From Streptococcus suis S735 (GTDB taxonomy: Bacteria; Bacillota; Bacilli; Lactobacillales; Streptococcaceae), in the NCBI RefSeq assembly GCF_000294495.1, contig NC_018526.1, positions 1,860,001 through 1,924,000 on the forward strand: a stretch of 64,000 bases of DNA. Reading direction: 5' to 3'. The number at the start of each line of letters is the position of its first letter. The first letter of the stretch is position 1. The position numbers were made by a program, and so were the translations under genes. Under the pieces are notes generated by a model. That model saw only the letters and a program-made list of their open reading frames with translations, was not told the origin of the DNA and did no database searches. Shown in pieces: positions 57,456 to 64,000 of this stretch.

Positions 57456-58370
57456 ATGAAAACATTCTTGAGAAGAAAAGGAATCGCCTGTCAGCTTCTA
57501 GCCGCCATTTTTATTGTCGGTATCAATTTACAATCCCCACCTTCAGCCTCAGCCAATGCAAGAGGAGATGACTATCCCTACACAGCAGTTGATGCAGTCG
57601 ATCCATGGAGACTCTACACACGCCAGTGCACCTCCTTTGTAGCCTTTCGACTTAGCACAGTTAACGGTTTTACATTGCCACCTGCCTATGGTGATGCCAA
57701 TGTTTGGGGCCATCGTGCCAAACAAGAAGGTTATCAAGTTAATATGACACCTGCTGTCGGAGCCGTTGCCTGGTGGGAAACTCCCATGCATGTCGCATGG
57801 GTTTCTGCAGTAAATGGAGATACCGTAGAGATTGAGGAATACAACTACGGTGTTCGCTATACCTACGGAAGGCGAGTTATCCCCAAAAATGCCGTTAGCG
57901 GCTACATTCATTTTAAAAACCTCGGAGCGGGAACAACCAACTCTCAACCCGCCTTAGCCCCAAGCGGCACCTATACCTTTACCAGCCAACTGGCCATCAA
58001 ATCTCAAGCTAGTCTATCTAGCCCTACCCTCGATTACTATTATGCTGGCGAAAGCGTCCGCTACGACAAGGTTCTTGAAGACGACGGACAACGCTGGATT
58101 AGCTATATCAGCTATTCTGGAGCTCGGCGCTATATCGCCATCCAGCCTACCATTACTCAATCTACAAACAACAGCCTACCAGCATCAGGTAGCTACACCA
58201 TCCAGTCCTACTCTAGTGTCCGCAACAATCCAAGTCTGTCCAGTCCTGAAATCACCTTCTACGGAGCTGGCTCAGTCGTTCGCTATGATAAAGTTATTAC
58301 TGCCGAAGGTCGCACATGGATTAGCTATATCAGTTACTCAGGTGCTCGACGCTACATCGCCATCTCCTAA
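57456..58370 (+). CDS. Secreted CHAP-SH3b murein hydrolase, putative competence-induced fratricin
   Basis: This 304-residue secreted enzyme has a signal peptide (cleavage near SASA, about residue 35), a CHAP domain with the catalytic cysteine in YTRQCTSFVAFR near residue 58 and histidine in PMHVAWVSA near residue 112, and two bacterial SH3-type cell-wall binding repeats at about 172-235 and 243-304, both ending in ISYISYSGARRYIAI. CHAP domains cut peptidoglycan as amidases or endopeptidases. AGGAGAAATA precedes the ATG at 57456. The ComX box upstream indicates expression in competence, when streptococci release such enzymes to lyse non-competent siblings (fratricins such as CbpD, LytF). The fratricin role is inference. 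Confidence 0.85.
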   Translation: MKTFLRRKGIACQLLAAIFIVGINLQSPPSASANARGDDYPYTAVDAVDPWRLYTRQCTSFVAFRLSTVNGFTLPPAYGDANVWGHRAKQEGYQVNMTPAVGAVAWWETPMHVAWVSAVNGDTVEIEEYNYGVRYTYGRRVIPKNAVSGYIHFKNLGAGTTNSQPALAPSGTYTFTSQLAIKSQASLSSPTLDYYYAGESVRYDKVLEDDGQRWISYISYSGARRYIAIQPTITQSTNNSLPASGSYTIQSYSSVRNNPSLSSPEITFYGAGSVVRYDKVITAEGRTWISYISYSGARRYIAIS

Positions 58371-58390
58371 TCACAAAAAATACAATATTT

Positions 58391-58421
58391 AAAAGCACAA
58401 TCTTTTAGACTGTGCTTTTTC
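58391..58421. terminator. Bidirectional terminator between the hydrolase and the convergent membrane gene
   Basis: AAAAGCACA pairs with TGTGCTTTT; T run on the plus side and A run on the other side serve both converging genes. Confidence 0.8.
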
Positions 58422-58422
58422 A

Positions 58423-58944
58423 TTAAATATCTGTCGAATTAATAGCTGTGCTCGGTTTTTCTTTCGGTTTACGCAGATGGAAGAAGACGGTCACACCAAA
58501 GTAAATGGCAAATAGGACAATGTTAAGGATGTAAGCCCCTAGCATACCTGCTGCTGTCACATCACGCAAGGCTGCATCTGAGTAGAGGTTGGCAATCCCC
58601 TTACCTGCTAGGTAGCTATAGGTATTCAGCAGTAAGGTCGAAAATAGATAGCCGATGTAAAGATAAGAAGCCAGCTCATTTTTCTTCATGAATAAGAAGA
58701 CAATGACCGCAATCAAAAGACCAAACATGACCAGGGCTGCTGTCTTTTGAATGATACCCGTCTGGAGATTGGCTGTTTCTCTCGAAACAAGAATCAATTC
58801 TTCTACATCAATCCCAACAACTCCCTGCACAGACGTACGAAGTCGCTCCTCATTAAAAGTCGACACAAAGGCACTAAACAGCCTTAAAATACTGGCAATA
58901 CTGGATAGTATCACAAAAATATACAAATGAATCGGTCTTTTCAT
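58423..58944 (-). CDS. Membrane protein of unknown function, four predicted helices
   Basis: This 173-residue protein begins MKRPIHLYIFVILSSI, with helices at about residues 5-25, 75-95, 100-120 and 135-160, and a charged tail. The region between helix 1 and 2 is about 45 residues and probably extracytoplasmic. The ATG at 58944 follows AGGAGG. It is convergent with the competence hydrolase gene. I do not recognise the family; a role in immunity to the hydrolase is possible only by position, and the opposite orientation argues against co-expression. Confidence 0.6.
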   Translation of the reverse strand: MKRPIHLYIFVILSSIASILRLFSAFVSTFNEERLRTSVQGVVGIDVEELILVSRETANLQTGIIQKTAALVMFGLLIAVIVFLFMKKNELASYLYIGYLFSTLLLNTYSYLAGKGIANLYSDAALRDVTAAGMLGAYILNIVLFAIYFGVTVFFHLRKPKEKPSTAINSTDI

Positions 58945-59006
58945 AATAGCCTCCTTTTTTCTATATTTTATACTCATATTTTTATATTGTCAATCATATA
59001 TTTCAT

Positions 59007-59034
59007 TTGACTGCAAATATAATTTTGTTATACT
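59007..59034 (+). promoter_or_regulatory. Promoter of the 60-residue membrane protein gene
   Basis: TTGACT (59007-59012) and TATACT (59029-59034) with a 16-bp spacer, 22 bp upstream of the gene's start codon. Confidence 0.65.
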
Positions 59035-59055
59035 AAGTTCAAAGGAGGAAAACTC

Positions 59056-59238
59056 ATGAAGAAATTGCCCACCTATATCGGAGTGATTATTTTTGTAGTC
59101 ACTCTACTGATTAACTGGTTATTGCCAAGTCTTGCTAAAGTGCTGAATACATTTTTCATTTGGACTATCGTAGCCTGCCTACTCTACACCATCTACTACT
59201 GGATTCGCTACTGGCTCTATGTCCGACAACAGAGATAA
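59056..59238 (+). CDS. Small two-helix membrane protein
   Basis: This 60-residue peptide follows a strong AAGGAGG ribosome binding site and consists almost entirely of two hydrophobic helices (about residues 5-25 and 30-50) with a basic end (WLYVRQQR). It has its own promoter and terminator, so it is a self-contained transcription unit. The family is unknown to me; a small toxin-like or accessory membrane peptide are both possible. Confidence 0.6.
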   Translation: MKKLPTYIGVIIFVVTLLINWLLPSLAKVLNTFFIWTIVACLLYTIYYWIRYWLYVRQQR

Positions 59239-59243
59239 CAAAG

Positions 59244-59276
59244 ACTCCTCTAAGTTAGCTGCTTAGAGGAGTTCAT
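59244..59276. terminator. Terminator between the small membrane gene and malQ
   Basis: ACTCCTCTAAG and CTTAGAGGAGT are perfect arms around a 7-base loop, between converging genes and followed by TCATTTTATT; likely bidirectional. Confidence 0.75.
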
Positions 59277-59280
59277 TTTA

Positions 59281-60798
59281 TTATGACTTTTCATCAACCA
59301 AATGCACATTAACCCGACGATAAGTTTCTGTAAGGTCTAGCAATTCCGCTTCAATCTCTGGTGTCAATTGATCTGCCGTCATTCTCCAAGTCCAGTTACC
59401 ACCAAGCGTATTTGGCAAGTTCATGCGAGCTGAACCATCCAAACCAAGTAGGTCCTGCATAGTAGCCACCGCCATAAAGGCAGGTGAACCAAAGAGCAGA
59501 CGGAAAAGAGCATGACTGACCGTTTCCCCCTCACGACGATTGCTGTACTTATCTAAGAATGCACGCGATTCTTTCGTTGTTTCATTTTCGTACCAGCCAA
59601 GAATCGTATCATTGTCATGGGTTCCCGTATATGCCACCACATTATTAGGATGGTTATGTGGCATTTCAATGCTGTCTCCTTCTGGATCAAAAGCAAACTG
59701 CAGGACTTTCATACCAGGAAAACCTGTCGTATCACGTAATTGGATGACCTTGTCTGTCACAGAGCCCAAATCCTCAGCTATGATATTTAAGTCTCCGAGT
59801 TCACGTTTGATTGTATCAAATAACTCAAAACCTGGTGCTTCGACACGATAGCCATTTACAGCTGTTTCTTCACCCGCTGGAATTTCCCAGAAGGAGGCAA
59901 AGCCGATAAAGTGGTCGATACGTACCATATCGTATATCTTAAAGGATTCACGTAAACGAGCAACCCACCAAGTAAATCCGTCATGCTTCATCGCTTCCCA
60001 ATCATAAATCGGATTGCCCCAAAGCTGACCAATTTCCGAAAAGGCATCTGGTGGGCATCCTGCAACCACACTCGGCTTGCCTTCTTCATCCGTTTTAAAG
60101 AAATGTGGATTAGCCCACATATCGGCAGAATCAGCCGCGATATAAATCGGCATATCCCCAACAAACTCAACACCTTTGGCATTGGCATAAGCCTTTAAAG
60201 CCTTCCATTGTGAAAAGAATAAATATTGTGTAATGCGGTGATAATCAATTCGATCTGCCAACAAGTGACGATAATATTCCAAGGTATCGTGGTAACGTAA
60301 GCGCGCCCCTTGATCTTCCCACTCTGTCCAAGGTTTGAGATCAAAATGCTCTTTTATAGCCATATACTCCGCAAAGGTATGAATCCAAAAGTCATTCTCC
60401 CCTAAGAACATCCAATAATCTTCTGGCAAGCCTTGTGCCTTCATGTTGGCAACTACCTTCTCCAGTAATGGACGTCGAGCATAAAAAATGGCTGCGTAAT
60501 CTACCTCTGTAGGATTCTGCCCAAAGTCAACACCGTGTAAATCCTCTGCTGCCAGCCAGCCTTTATCAATCAATATATCAAAATCAATAAAATGAGTATT
60601 CCCTGCAAAAGCTGAAAATGACTGGTAAGGAGAATCTCCATAACTGGTTGTTCCCAAAGGTAAGATTTGCCAATAGCGTTGCTTAGTTCTTACCAAAAAA
60701 TCAACAAATTCATAAGCCGATTGGCCCATGGAACCAATTCCATATTTCCCAGGTAATGATGAAATGTGCATCAGCACACCACTCTGTCTTACTTTCAT
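59281..60798 (-). CDS. malQ: 4-alpha-glucanotransferase (amylomaltase)
   Basis: This 505-residue GH77 enzyme disproportionates maltodextrins, releasing glucose and longer glucans. Catalytic regions are present: MVRIDHFIGF (nucleophile aspartate, near residue 294), IIAEDLGSV (acid/base, near 342) and YTGTHDNDT. N-terminal VLMHISSLPGKYGIGSMG is typical of the family. AGGAG precedes the ATG. It is divergent from malX, with MalR-type operators in both promoters; a malP gene would be expected downstream but is not present here. Confidence 0.95.
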   Translation of the reverse strand: MKVRQSGVLMHISSLPGKYGIGSMGQSAYEFVDFLVRTKQRYWQILPLGTTSYGDSPYQSFSAFAGNTHFIDFDILIDKGWLAAEDLHGVDFGQNPTEVDYAAIFYARRPLLEKVVANMKAQGLPEDYWMFLGENDFWIHTFAEYMAIKEHFDLKPWTEWEDQGARLRYHDTLEYYRHLLADRIDYHRITQYLFFSQWKALKAYANAKGVEFVGDMPIYIAADSADMWANPHFFKTDEEGKPSVVAGCPPDAFSEIGQLWGNPIYDWEAMKHDGFTWWVARLRESFKIYDMVRIDHFIGFASFWEIPAGEETAVNGYRVEAPGFELFDTIKRELGDLNIIAEDLGSVTDKVIQLRDTTGFPGMKVLQFAFDPEGDSIEMPHNHPNNVVAYTGTHDNDTILGWYENETTKESRAFLDKYSNRREGETVSHALFRLLFGSPAFMAVATMQDLLGLDGSARMNLPNTLGGNWTWRMTADQLTPEIEAELLDLTETYRRVNVHLVDEKS

Positions 60799-60826
60799 AA
60801 GTTCTCCTATCTAATCCGCTTGCACA

Positions 60827-60877
60827 ACGCAAACGTTTTCTCTTTTTTATTATATACTGAAAACGGTAACAAATCAA
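60827..60877 (-). promoter_or_regulatory. malQ promoter and MalR-type operator
   Basis: On the minus strand TTGATT (plus 60872-60877) and TATAAT (plus 60849-60854) have a 17-bp spacer. ACGCAAACGTTTTC (60827-60840) lies just downstream of the start point; it matches in inverted form the site at 61043-61056 at 13 of 14 bases. A LacI-family MalR is the expected repressor. Confidence 0.7.
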
Positions 60878-61000
60878 GAAATTTCCATTTAATTCTGTTA
60901 GTTCACATGCCATTCCATATTTCTTTTCATTAATATATGCAAAAAAATTCTTATATTTTTTTAAACTCAAAAAAATTTTTAAAAATTTTTATAAAAACGC

Positions 61001-61056
61001 TTGCAAACGGATTCAATCTAGTGTATAATGAAGTCAACTTAGGAAAACGTTTGCGC
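61001..61056 (+). promoter_or_regulatory. malX promoter with cre-like site and MalR-type operator
   Basis: TTGCAA (61001-61006) and TATAAT (61024-61029) have a 17-bp spacer. GAAAACGTTTGCGC (61043-61056) sits over the start region as the MalR operator. TGCAAACGGATTCA (61002-61015) fits the cre consensus at 12 of 14 positions and overlaps the -35, so CcpA may add catabolite repression. Confidence 0.7.
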
Positions 61057-61100
61057 AAAGCAAGCGTCACACAAAACTATTTATCTTCGGAGGGAAGAAA

Positions 61101-62360
61101 ATGAAACACAATCTCCTTAAGAGCGTTGCTCTTCTTGCTGCATCAACTGCTGTTTTAGCTGCATGCTCAAACTCAGGTTCATCAACAGAGGCATCTAAGT
61201 CTGCTGAAGGTAGCAAAGAATTGACTGTCTACGTTGACCAAGGTTATGAATCTTACATCAACGATGTCAAAGCTGGCTTCGAAAAAGAAAATGGTGTATC
61301 TGTTACCGTTAAAACTGGTGATGCTTTAACTGGTTTGGATAACTTATCGTTGGATAACCAATCTGGTTCAGCCCCAGACGTTATGATGGCACCATACGAC
61401 CGTGTAGGTAGCCTTGGTTCTGAAGGTCAACTATCTGAATTGACTCTTGCAGATGATAGCAAAGCAGATGACACAACAACTGCTCTTGTAACAAACGGTG
61501 GTAAAGTTTACGGTTCACCTGCGGTTATCGAAACACTTGTTCTTTACTACAACAAAGACTTGTTGACTGAAGCTCCTAAGACATTTGCAGAACTTGAAAC
61601 ACTTGCTAAAGACAGCAAATACGCATTTGCTGGTGAAGAGGGTAAAACTTCAGCATTCCTAGCTGACTGGACGAATTTCTACTATACATACGGACTTCTT
61701 TCTGGTTACGGCGGCTATGTATTCGGTGAAAATGGTACAAATCCAAAAGACATCGGACTTGCTAATGAAGGTGCTATCAAAGCAATTGAATACGCTAAAA
61801 CTTGGTACGAAAAATGGCCTCAAGGTCTTCAAGACGGTACTGCTGCAAACAACTTGATTAACACTCAATTTACAGACGGTAAAGCAGCTGCTATCATCGA
61901 AGGTCCTTGGAAAGCAGCTTCATATAAAGAAGCTGGTGTAAACTATGGTGTAGCAACAATACCAACTCTTGTAAACGGCAAAAACTACTCAGCATTCGGT
62001 GGTGGTAAAGCATGGGTTGTTCCAGCAGGCGCTAAAAACCAAGAAATGGCTCAAAAGTTTGTTGACTTCTTGACTGCTACAGACCAACAAAAAGCACTTT
62101 ACGACGCTACAAACGAAGTTCCAGCTAACACTGAAGCTCGTGAATATGCTGTAAGCAAAAAAGACGAATTGACAACTGCAGTTATCAACCAGTTTGCTTC
62201 AGCTCAACCAATGCCAAACATCTCAGAAATGGGTTCAGTTTGGACACCAGCTGGTAACATGCTCTTCGAAGCTGCAAGTGGTTCAAAAGACGCTAAGACT
62301 GCTGCAACAGACGCTGTGAAAGCTATTGCAGACGAAATTGCTCAAAAACACAGCAACTAG
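61101..62360 (+). CDS. malX: Maltose/maltodextrin ABC transporter substrate-binding lipoprotein
   Basis: This 419-residue lipoprotein binds maltodextrins outside the cell. The signal peptide ends in the lipobox VLAAC (cysteine near residue 22), followed by a Ser-rich linker. The fold of the family-1 solute-binding proteins is visible with PDVMMAPYDRVG, AAIIEGPWKAA and AFGGGKAWVVP. GGAGGGAAGAAA precedes the ATG. Codon choice is highly biased, suggesting strong expression. It is first in the malX-malF-malG operon, with a terminator-like hairpin after it that would keep the binding protein in excess over the permeases. Confidence 0.94.
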   Translation: MKHNLLKSVALLAASTAVLAACSNSGSSTEASKSAEGSKELTVYVDQGYESYINDVKAGFEKENGVSVTVKTGDALTGLDNLSLDNQSGSAPDVMMAPYDRVGSLGSEGQLSELTLADDSKADDTTTALVTNGGKVYGSPAVIETLVLYYNKDLLTEAPKTFAELETLAKDSKYAFAGEEGKTSAFLADWTNFYYTYGLLSGYGGYVFGENGTNPKDIGLANEGAIKAIEYAKTWYEKWPQGLQDGTAANNLINTQFTDGKAAAIIEGPWKAASYKEAGVNYGVATIPTLVNGKNYSAFGGGKAWVVPAGAKNQEMAQKFVDFLTATDQQKALYDATNEVPANTEAREYAVSKKDELTTAVINQFASAQPMPNISEMGSVWTPAGNMLFEAASGSKDAKTAATDAVKAIADEIAQKHSN

Positions 62361-62373
62361 TCAAGTTTAAAGT

Positions 62374-62400
62374 TGGACTGGGAGTTCTCTTCCCAGTCTA
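62374..62400 (+). terminator. Hairpin after malX (attenuator)
   Basis: GACTGGGA pairs with TCCCAGTC around a short loop, followed by TACTTTATTA. It probably stops part of the transcripts before malF. The 218-bp gap also holds a 106-bp MITE-like repeat and no gene. Confidence 0.6.
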
Positions 62401-62429
62401 CTTTATTACTTAACGATAAACTGAATAGA

Positions 62430-62535
62430 TATAGTCTTTTAGTTTACTTTTAGTACGAGGCAATGAGCCGCAGGCATAACTGAAGTTAGGCAAGGCGAGT
62501 TAACGAAGTAATAAAAGAAAAACTAAATGACGATA
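62430..62535 (+). repeat. 106-bp MITE-like (RUP-like) repeat, copy 2
   Basis: From TATAGTCTTTTAGTTT to AAACTAAATGACGATA, with imperfect terminal inverted repeats that start and end in TA. It differs from the copy at 38776-38881 at a single position by eye. It is inserted between malX and malF, inside an operon, in the direction of transcription. Confidence 0.8.
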
Positions 62536-62578
62536 ACATCCACCGTCTATTCAGAAGCTATATAAGGAGACTATGACT

Positions 62579-63868
62579 ATGAAACAAAATCCAGGTAAGG
62601 CACTCCTTTTGTCCCTGATCCCTGGTCTCGGACAAATCTACAATAAACAAAAAGCCAAAGGATACATCTTTTTAGGTGTTACGCTTGCCTTCCTTGTTTA
62701 TTTTATTGCTATTGCAGCTGGTGAATTAGGCAACTTGATTACCCTCGGTAGTGTTCGTGGACAAGATAATTCGCTATTCATGCTGATTCGTGGTTCTTTC
62801 CACTTAATTATCACAGTTGTCTATCTCGCTTTCTATGCACTCAACCTAAAAGACGCACGTGATACCGCGAAACGATGGAATTCAAGGATGCCAGTGGCTA
62901 CCACATTAAAAGAAATGGTAAAAGGTATCTATGAGAATGGTTTCCCATATCTCTTGATTATCCCATCATATATTGCGATGACCTTTGCTATCATCTTCCC
63001 AGTTGTCGTTACATTGTTTATCGCCTTTACAAACTACGACTTCAAACACCTGCCACCAAGCGCATTGTTGGATTGGATTGGTATTACCAACTTTACAAAT
63101 ATCTGGAAACTAAGCACATTCCGTACAGCATTTGGTTCTGTACTTGGCTGGACAATTATCTGGGCACTCTGCGCTTCAACAGCTCAAATTGTTATCGGTA
63201 TCTTGACAGCCATCATCGCAAATCAGCCATTCATCAAAGGAAAACGCATCTTCGGTGTTATCTTCTTGCTCCCATGGGCTGTTCCTGCCTTCGTAACTAT
63301 CTTGACTTTTAGTAACATGTTCAACGATAGTGTTGGTGCTATTAACACACAGGTATTGCCATTCCTGAGCAAATTCCTACCATTCATCGATAATTTCCTT
63401 ATCCCTTGGAAGACCGACCCATTCTGGACTAAAGTTGCCCTCATTATGATGCAGGCTTGGCTTGGTTTCCCTTATATCTATGTTTTGACCCTGGGTATTT
63501 TGCAATCCATTCCAAACGACTTGTATGAAGCTGCTTACATTGATGGTGCAAGTGCCATTCAAAAATTCCGTAACATCACCCTTCCGATGATTTTAGCAGT
63601 AGCAGCTCCAACACTAATCAGTCAATACACCTTCAACTTCAACAACTTCTCTATCATCTACCTCTTCAACAATGGTGGTCCTGGTAGCGTCGGTGGTGGA
63701 GCGGGTTCAACTGACATCTTGATTTCATGGATTTATAAATTAACCACAGGTACATCACCTCAATACTCAATGGCGGCAGCAGTTACATTGATTATCTCAA
63801 TGATTGTCATCAGTATTTCCATGATTGCCTTCAAAAAACTAAATGCTTTTGAAATGGAGGATGTATAA
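62579..63868 (+). CDS. malF: Maltodextrin ABC transporter permease MalF
   Basis: This permease of about 429 residues has an N-terminal segment of the DUF-type small helices ([21 protein letters not shown]) and then the MalF core with six helices and the EAA loop [21 protein letters not shown] near residue 320, which docks the shared ATPase (MsmK in streptococci, encoded elsewhere). Two in-frame ATGs exist at 62573 and 62579; the second is 9 nt from AGGAG, the first only 3 nt, so I prefer the second. It is followed by malG with one base between. Confidence 0.92.
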   Translation: MKQNPGKALLLSLIPGLGQIYNKQKAKGYIFLGVTLAFLVYFIAIAAGELGNLITLGSVRGQDNSLFMLIRGSFHLIITVVYLAFYALNLKDARDTAKRWNSRMPVATTLKEMVKGIYENGFPYLLIIPSYIAMTFAIIFPVVVTLFIAFTNYDFKHLPPSALLDWIGITNFTNIWKLSTFRTAFGSVLGWTIIWALCASTAQIVIGILTAIIANQPFIKGKRIFGVIFLLPWAVPAFVTILTFSNMFNDSVGAINTQVLPFLSKFLPFIDNFLIPWKTDPFWTKVALIMMQAWLGFPYIYVLTLGILQSIPNDLYEAAYIDGASAIQKFRNITLPMILAVAAPTLISQYTFNFNNFSIIYLFNNGGPGSVGGGAGSTDILISWIYKLTTGTSPQYSMAAAVTLIISMIVISISMIAFKKLNAFEMEDV

Positions 63869-63869
63869 G

Positions 63870-64000
63870 ATGAAAGTATCTGTAAAAACTAGACGCATAC
63901 TCAATCAGACCTTAACCTATCTCTATCTGATTGTTCTGTCTGTTATCATCATCTATCCTCTCTTGATTACAATCATGTCCGCCTTCAAGTCTGGTAACGT
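63870..64000 (+). CDS. malG: Maltodextrin ABC transporter permease MalG (cut by right edge)
   Basis: The ATG at 63870 follows GGAGG (inside the end of malF) and the frame is open to the edge of the window, giving 43 residues ([20 protein letters not shown]...). The first transmembrane helix and the motif [16 protein letters not shown] are typical of MalG-like permeases. It overlaps the malF-malG junction with one base between stop and start, so translation is coupled. Confidence 0.85.
   Translation, partial: MKVSVKTRRILNQTLTYLYLIVLSVIIIYPLLITIMSAFKSGN

Noticed and set aside
1..64000. CRISPR arrays, prophage modules or rRNA operons
   Set aside because: No regularly spaced direct repeats, cas genes, phage structural genes or rRNA sequence were seen; repeats present are isolated BOX-like or MITE-like elements.

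Overview
The window looks like a chromosomal segment of Streptococcus suis or a very close relative. The evidence is a low-GC streptococcal gene set (rel, mutS, argR/argS, nrdD/nrdG, malQ/malX), a cell-wall anchored SntA-type cyclic-nucleotide phosphodiesterase, a TroABCD/TroR-like metal system, an srtBCD-type three-sortase pilus cluster, ComX-type TACGAATA promoter sequence, and dispersed BOX-like repeats. Species assignment is from recognition of the proteins, not from a search.

Layout. (1) 1-7090, minus strand: a beta-glucoside/cell-wall-sugar PTS operon with two 6-phospho-glycosidases (GH4, GH1), a MupG-like protein, a PRD regulator, PTS IIB and IIA and a DUF3284 protein cut by the left edge. 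Its promoter has a CcpA (cre) site over the -35 and an upstream palindrome. (2) 7094-11590: leuS and pepO. (3) 11646-16363: metal ABC transporter (lipoprotein, ATPase, two permeases) with a divergent DtxR-family regulator. (4) 16399-19000: a patchy region with a CPBP protease, a broken quorum-sensing-type response regulator fused to a second CPBP fragment, and a holin-like toxin facing an antisense RNA. (5) 19064-24407: dtd, rel and sntA. (6) 24929-37753: the pilus island, with three class C sortases, a small anchored pilin, a backbone pilin with an in-frame stop just before its sorting signal, and a giant tip-type adhesin split by a frameshift. (7) 37754-39171: about 1.4 kb of repeats, hairpins and a DUF554 remnant. 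(8) 39175-44366: rsmE, prmA, a second toxin/antisense-RNA-like module, ASCH, DUF3013 and MazG-like genes, rarA, a 6S RNA and tRNA-Lys(CTT). (9) 44472-49600: anaerobic ribonucleotide reductase operon with paired NrdR boxes. (10) 49763-51268: an IS4-family element that clipped a small membrane gene. (11) 51474-57276: DUF3021/LytTR pair, mutS, argR, argS. (12) 57395-59238: a CHAP-SH3b murein hydrolase behind a ComX (CIN) box, a candidate fratricin, plus small membrane proteins. (13) 59281-64000: maltodextrin genes malQ, malX, malF and malG (cut by the right edge) with two near-identical MalR-type operators.

The most interesting points are: two architecturally matching antisense-RNA modules (about 18.4 kb and 41.3 kb) sharing hairpins, promoter spacing and an inverted repeat; the ComX-box murein hydrolase; two independent lesions in one pilus operon; and the response-regulator/CPBP fusion, which looks like the scar of a lost bacteriocin or quorum-sensing locus. 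Start sites were moved from the longest reading frame wherever a ribosome binding site decided between candidates.
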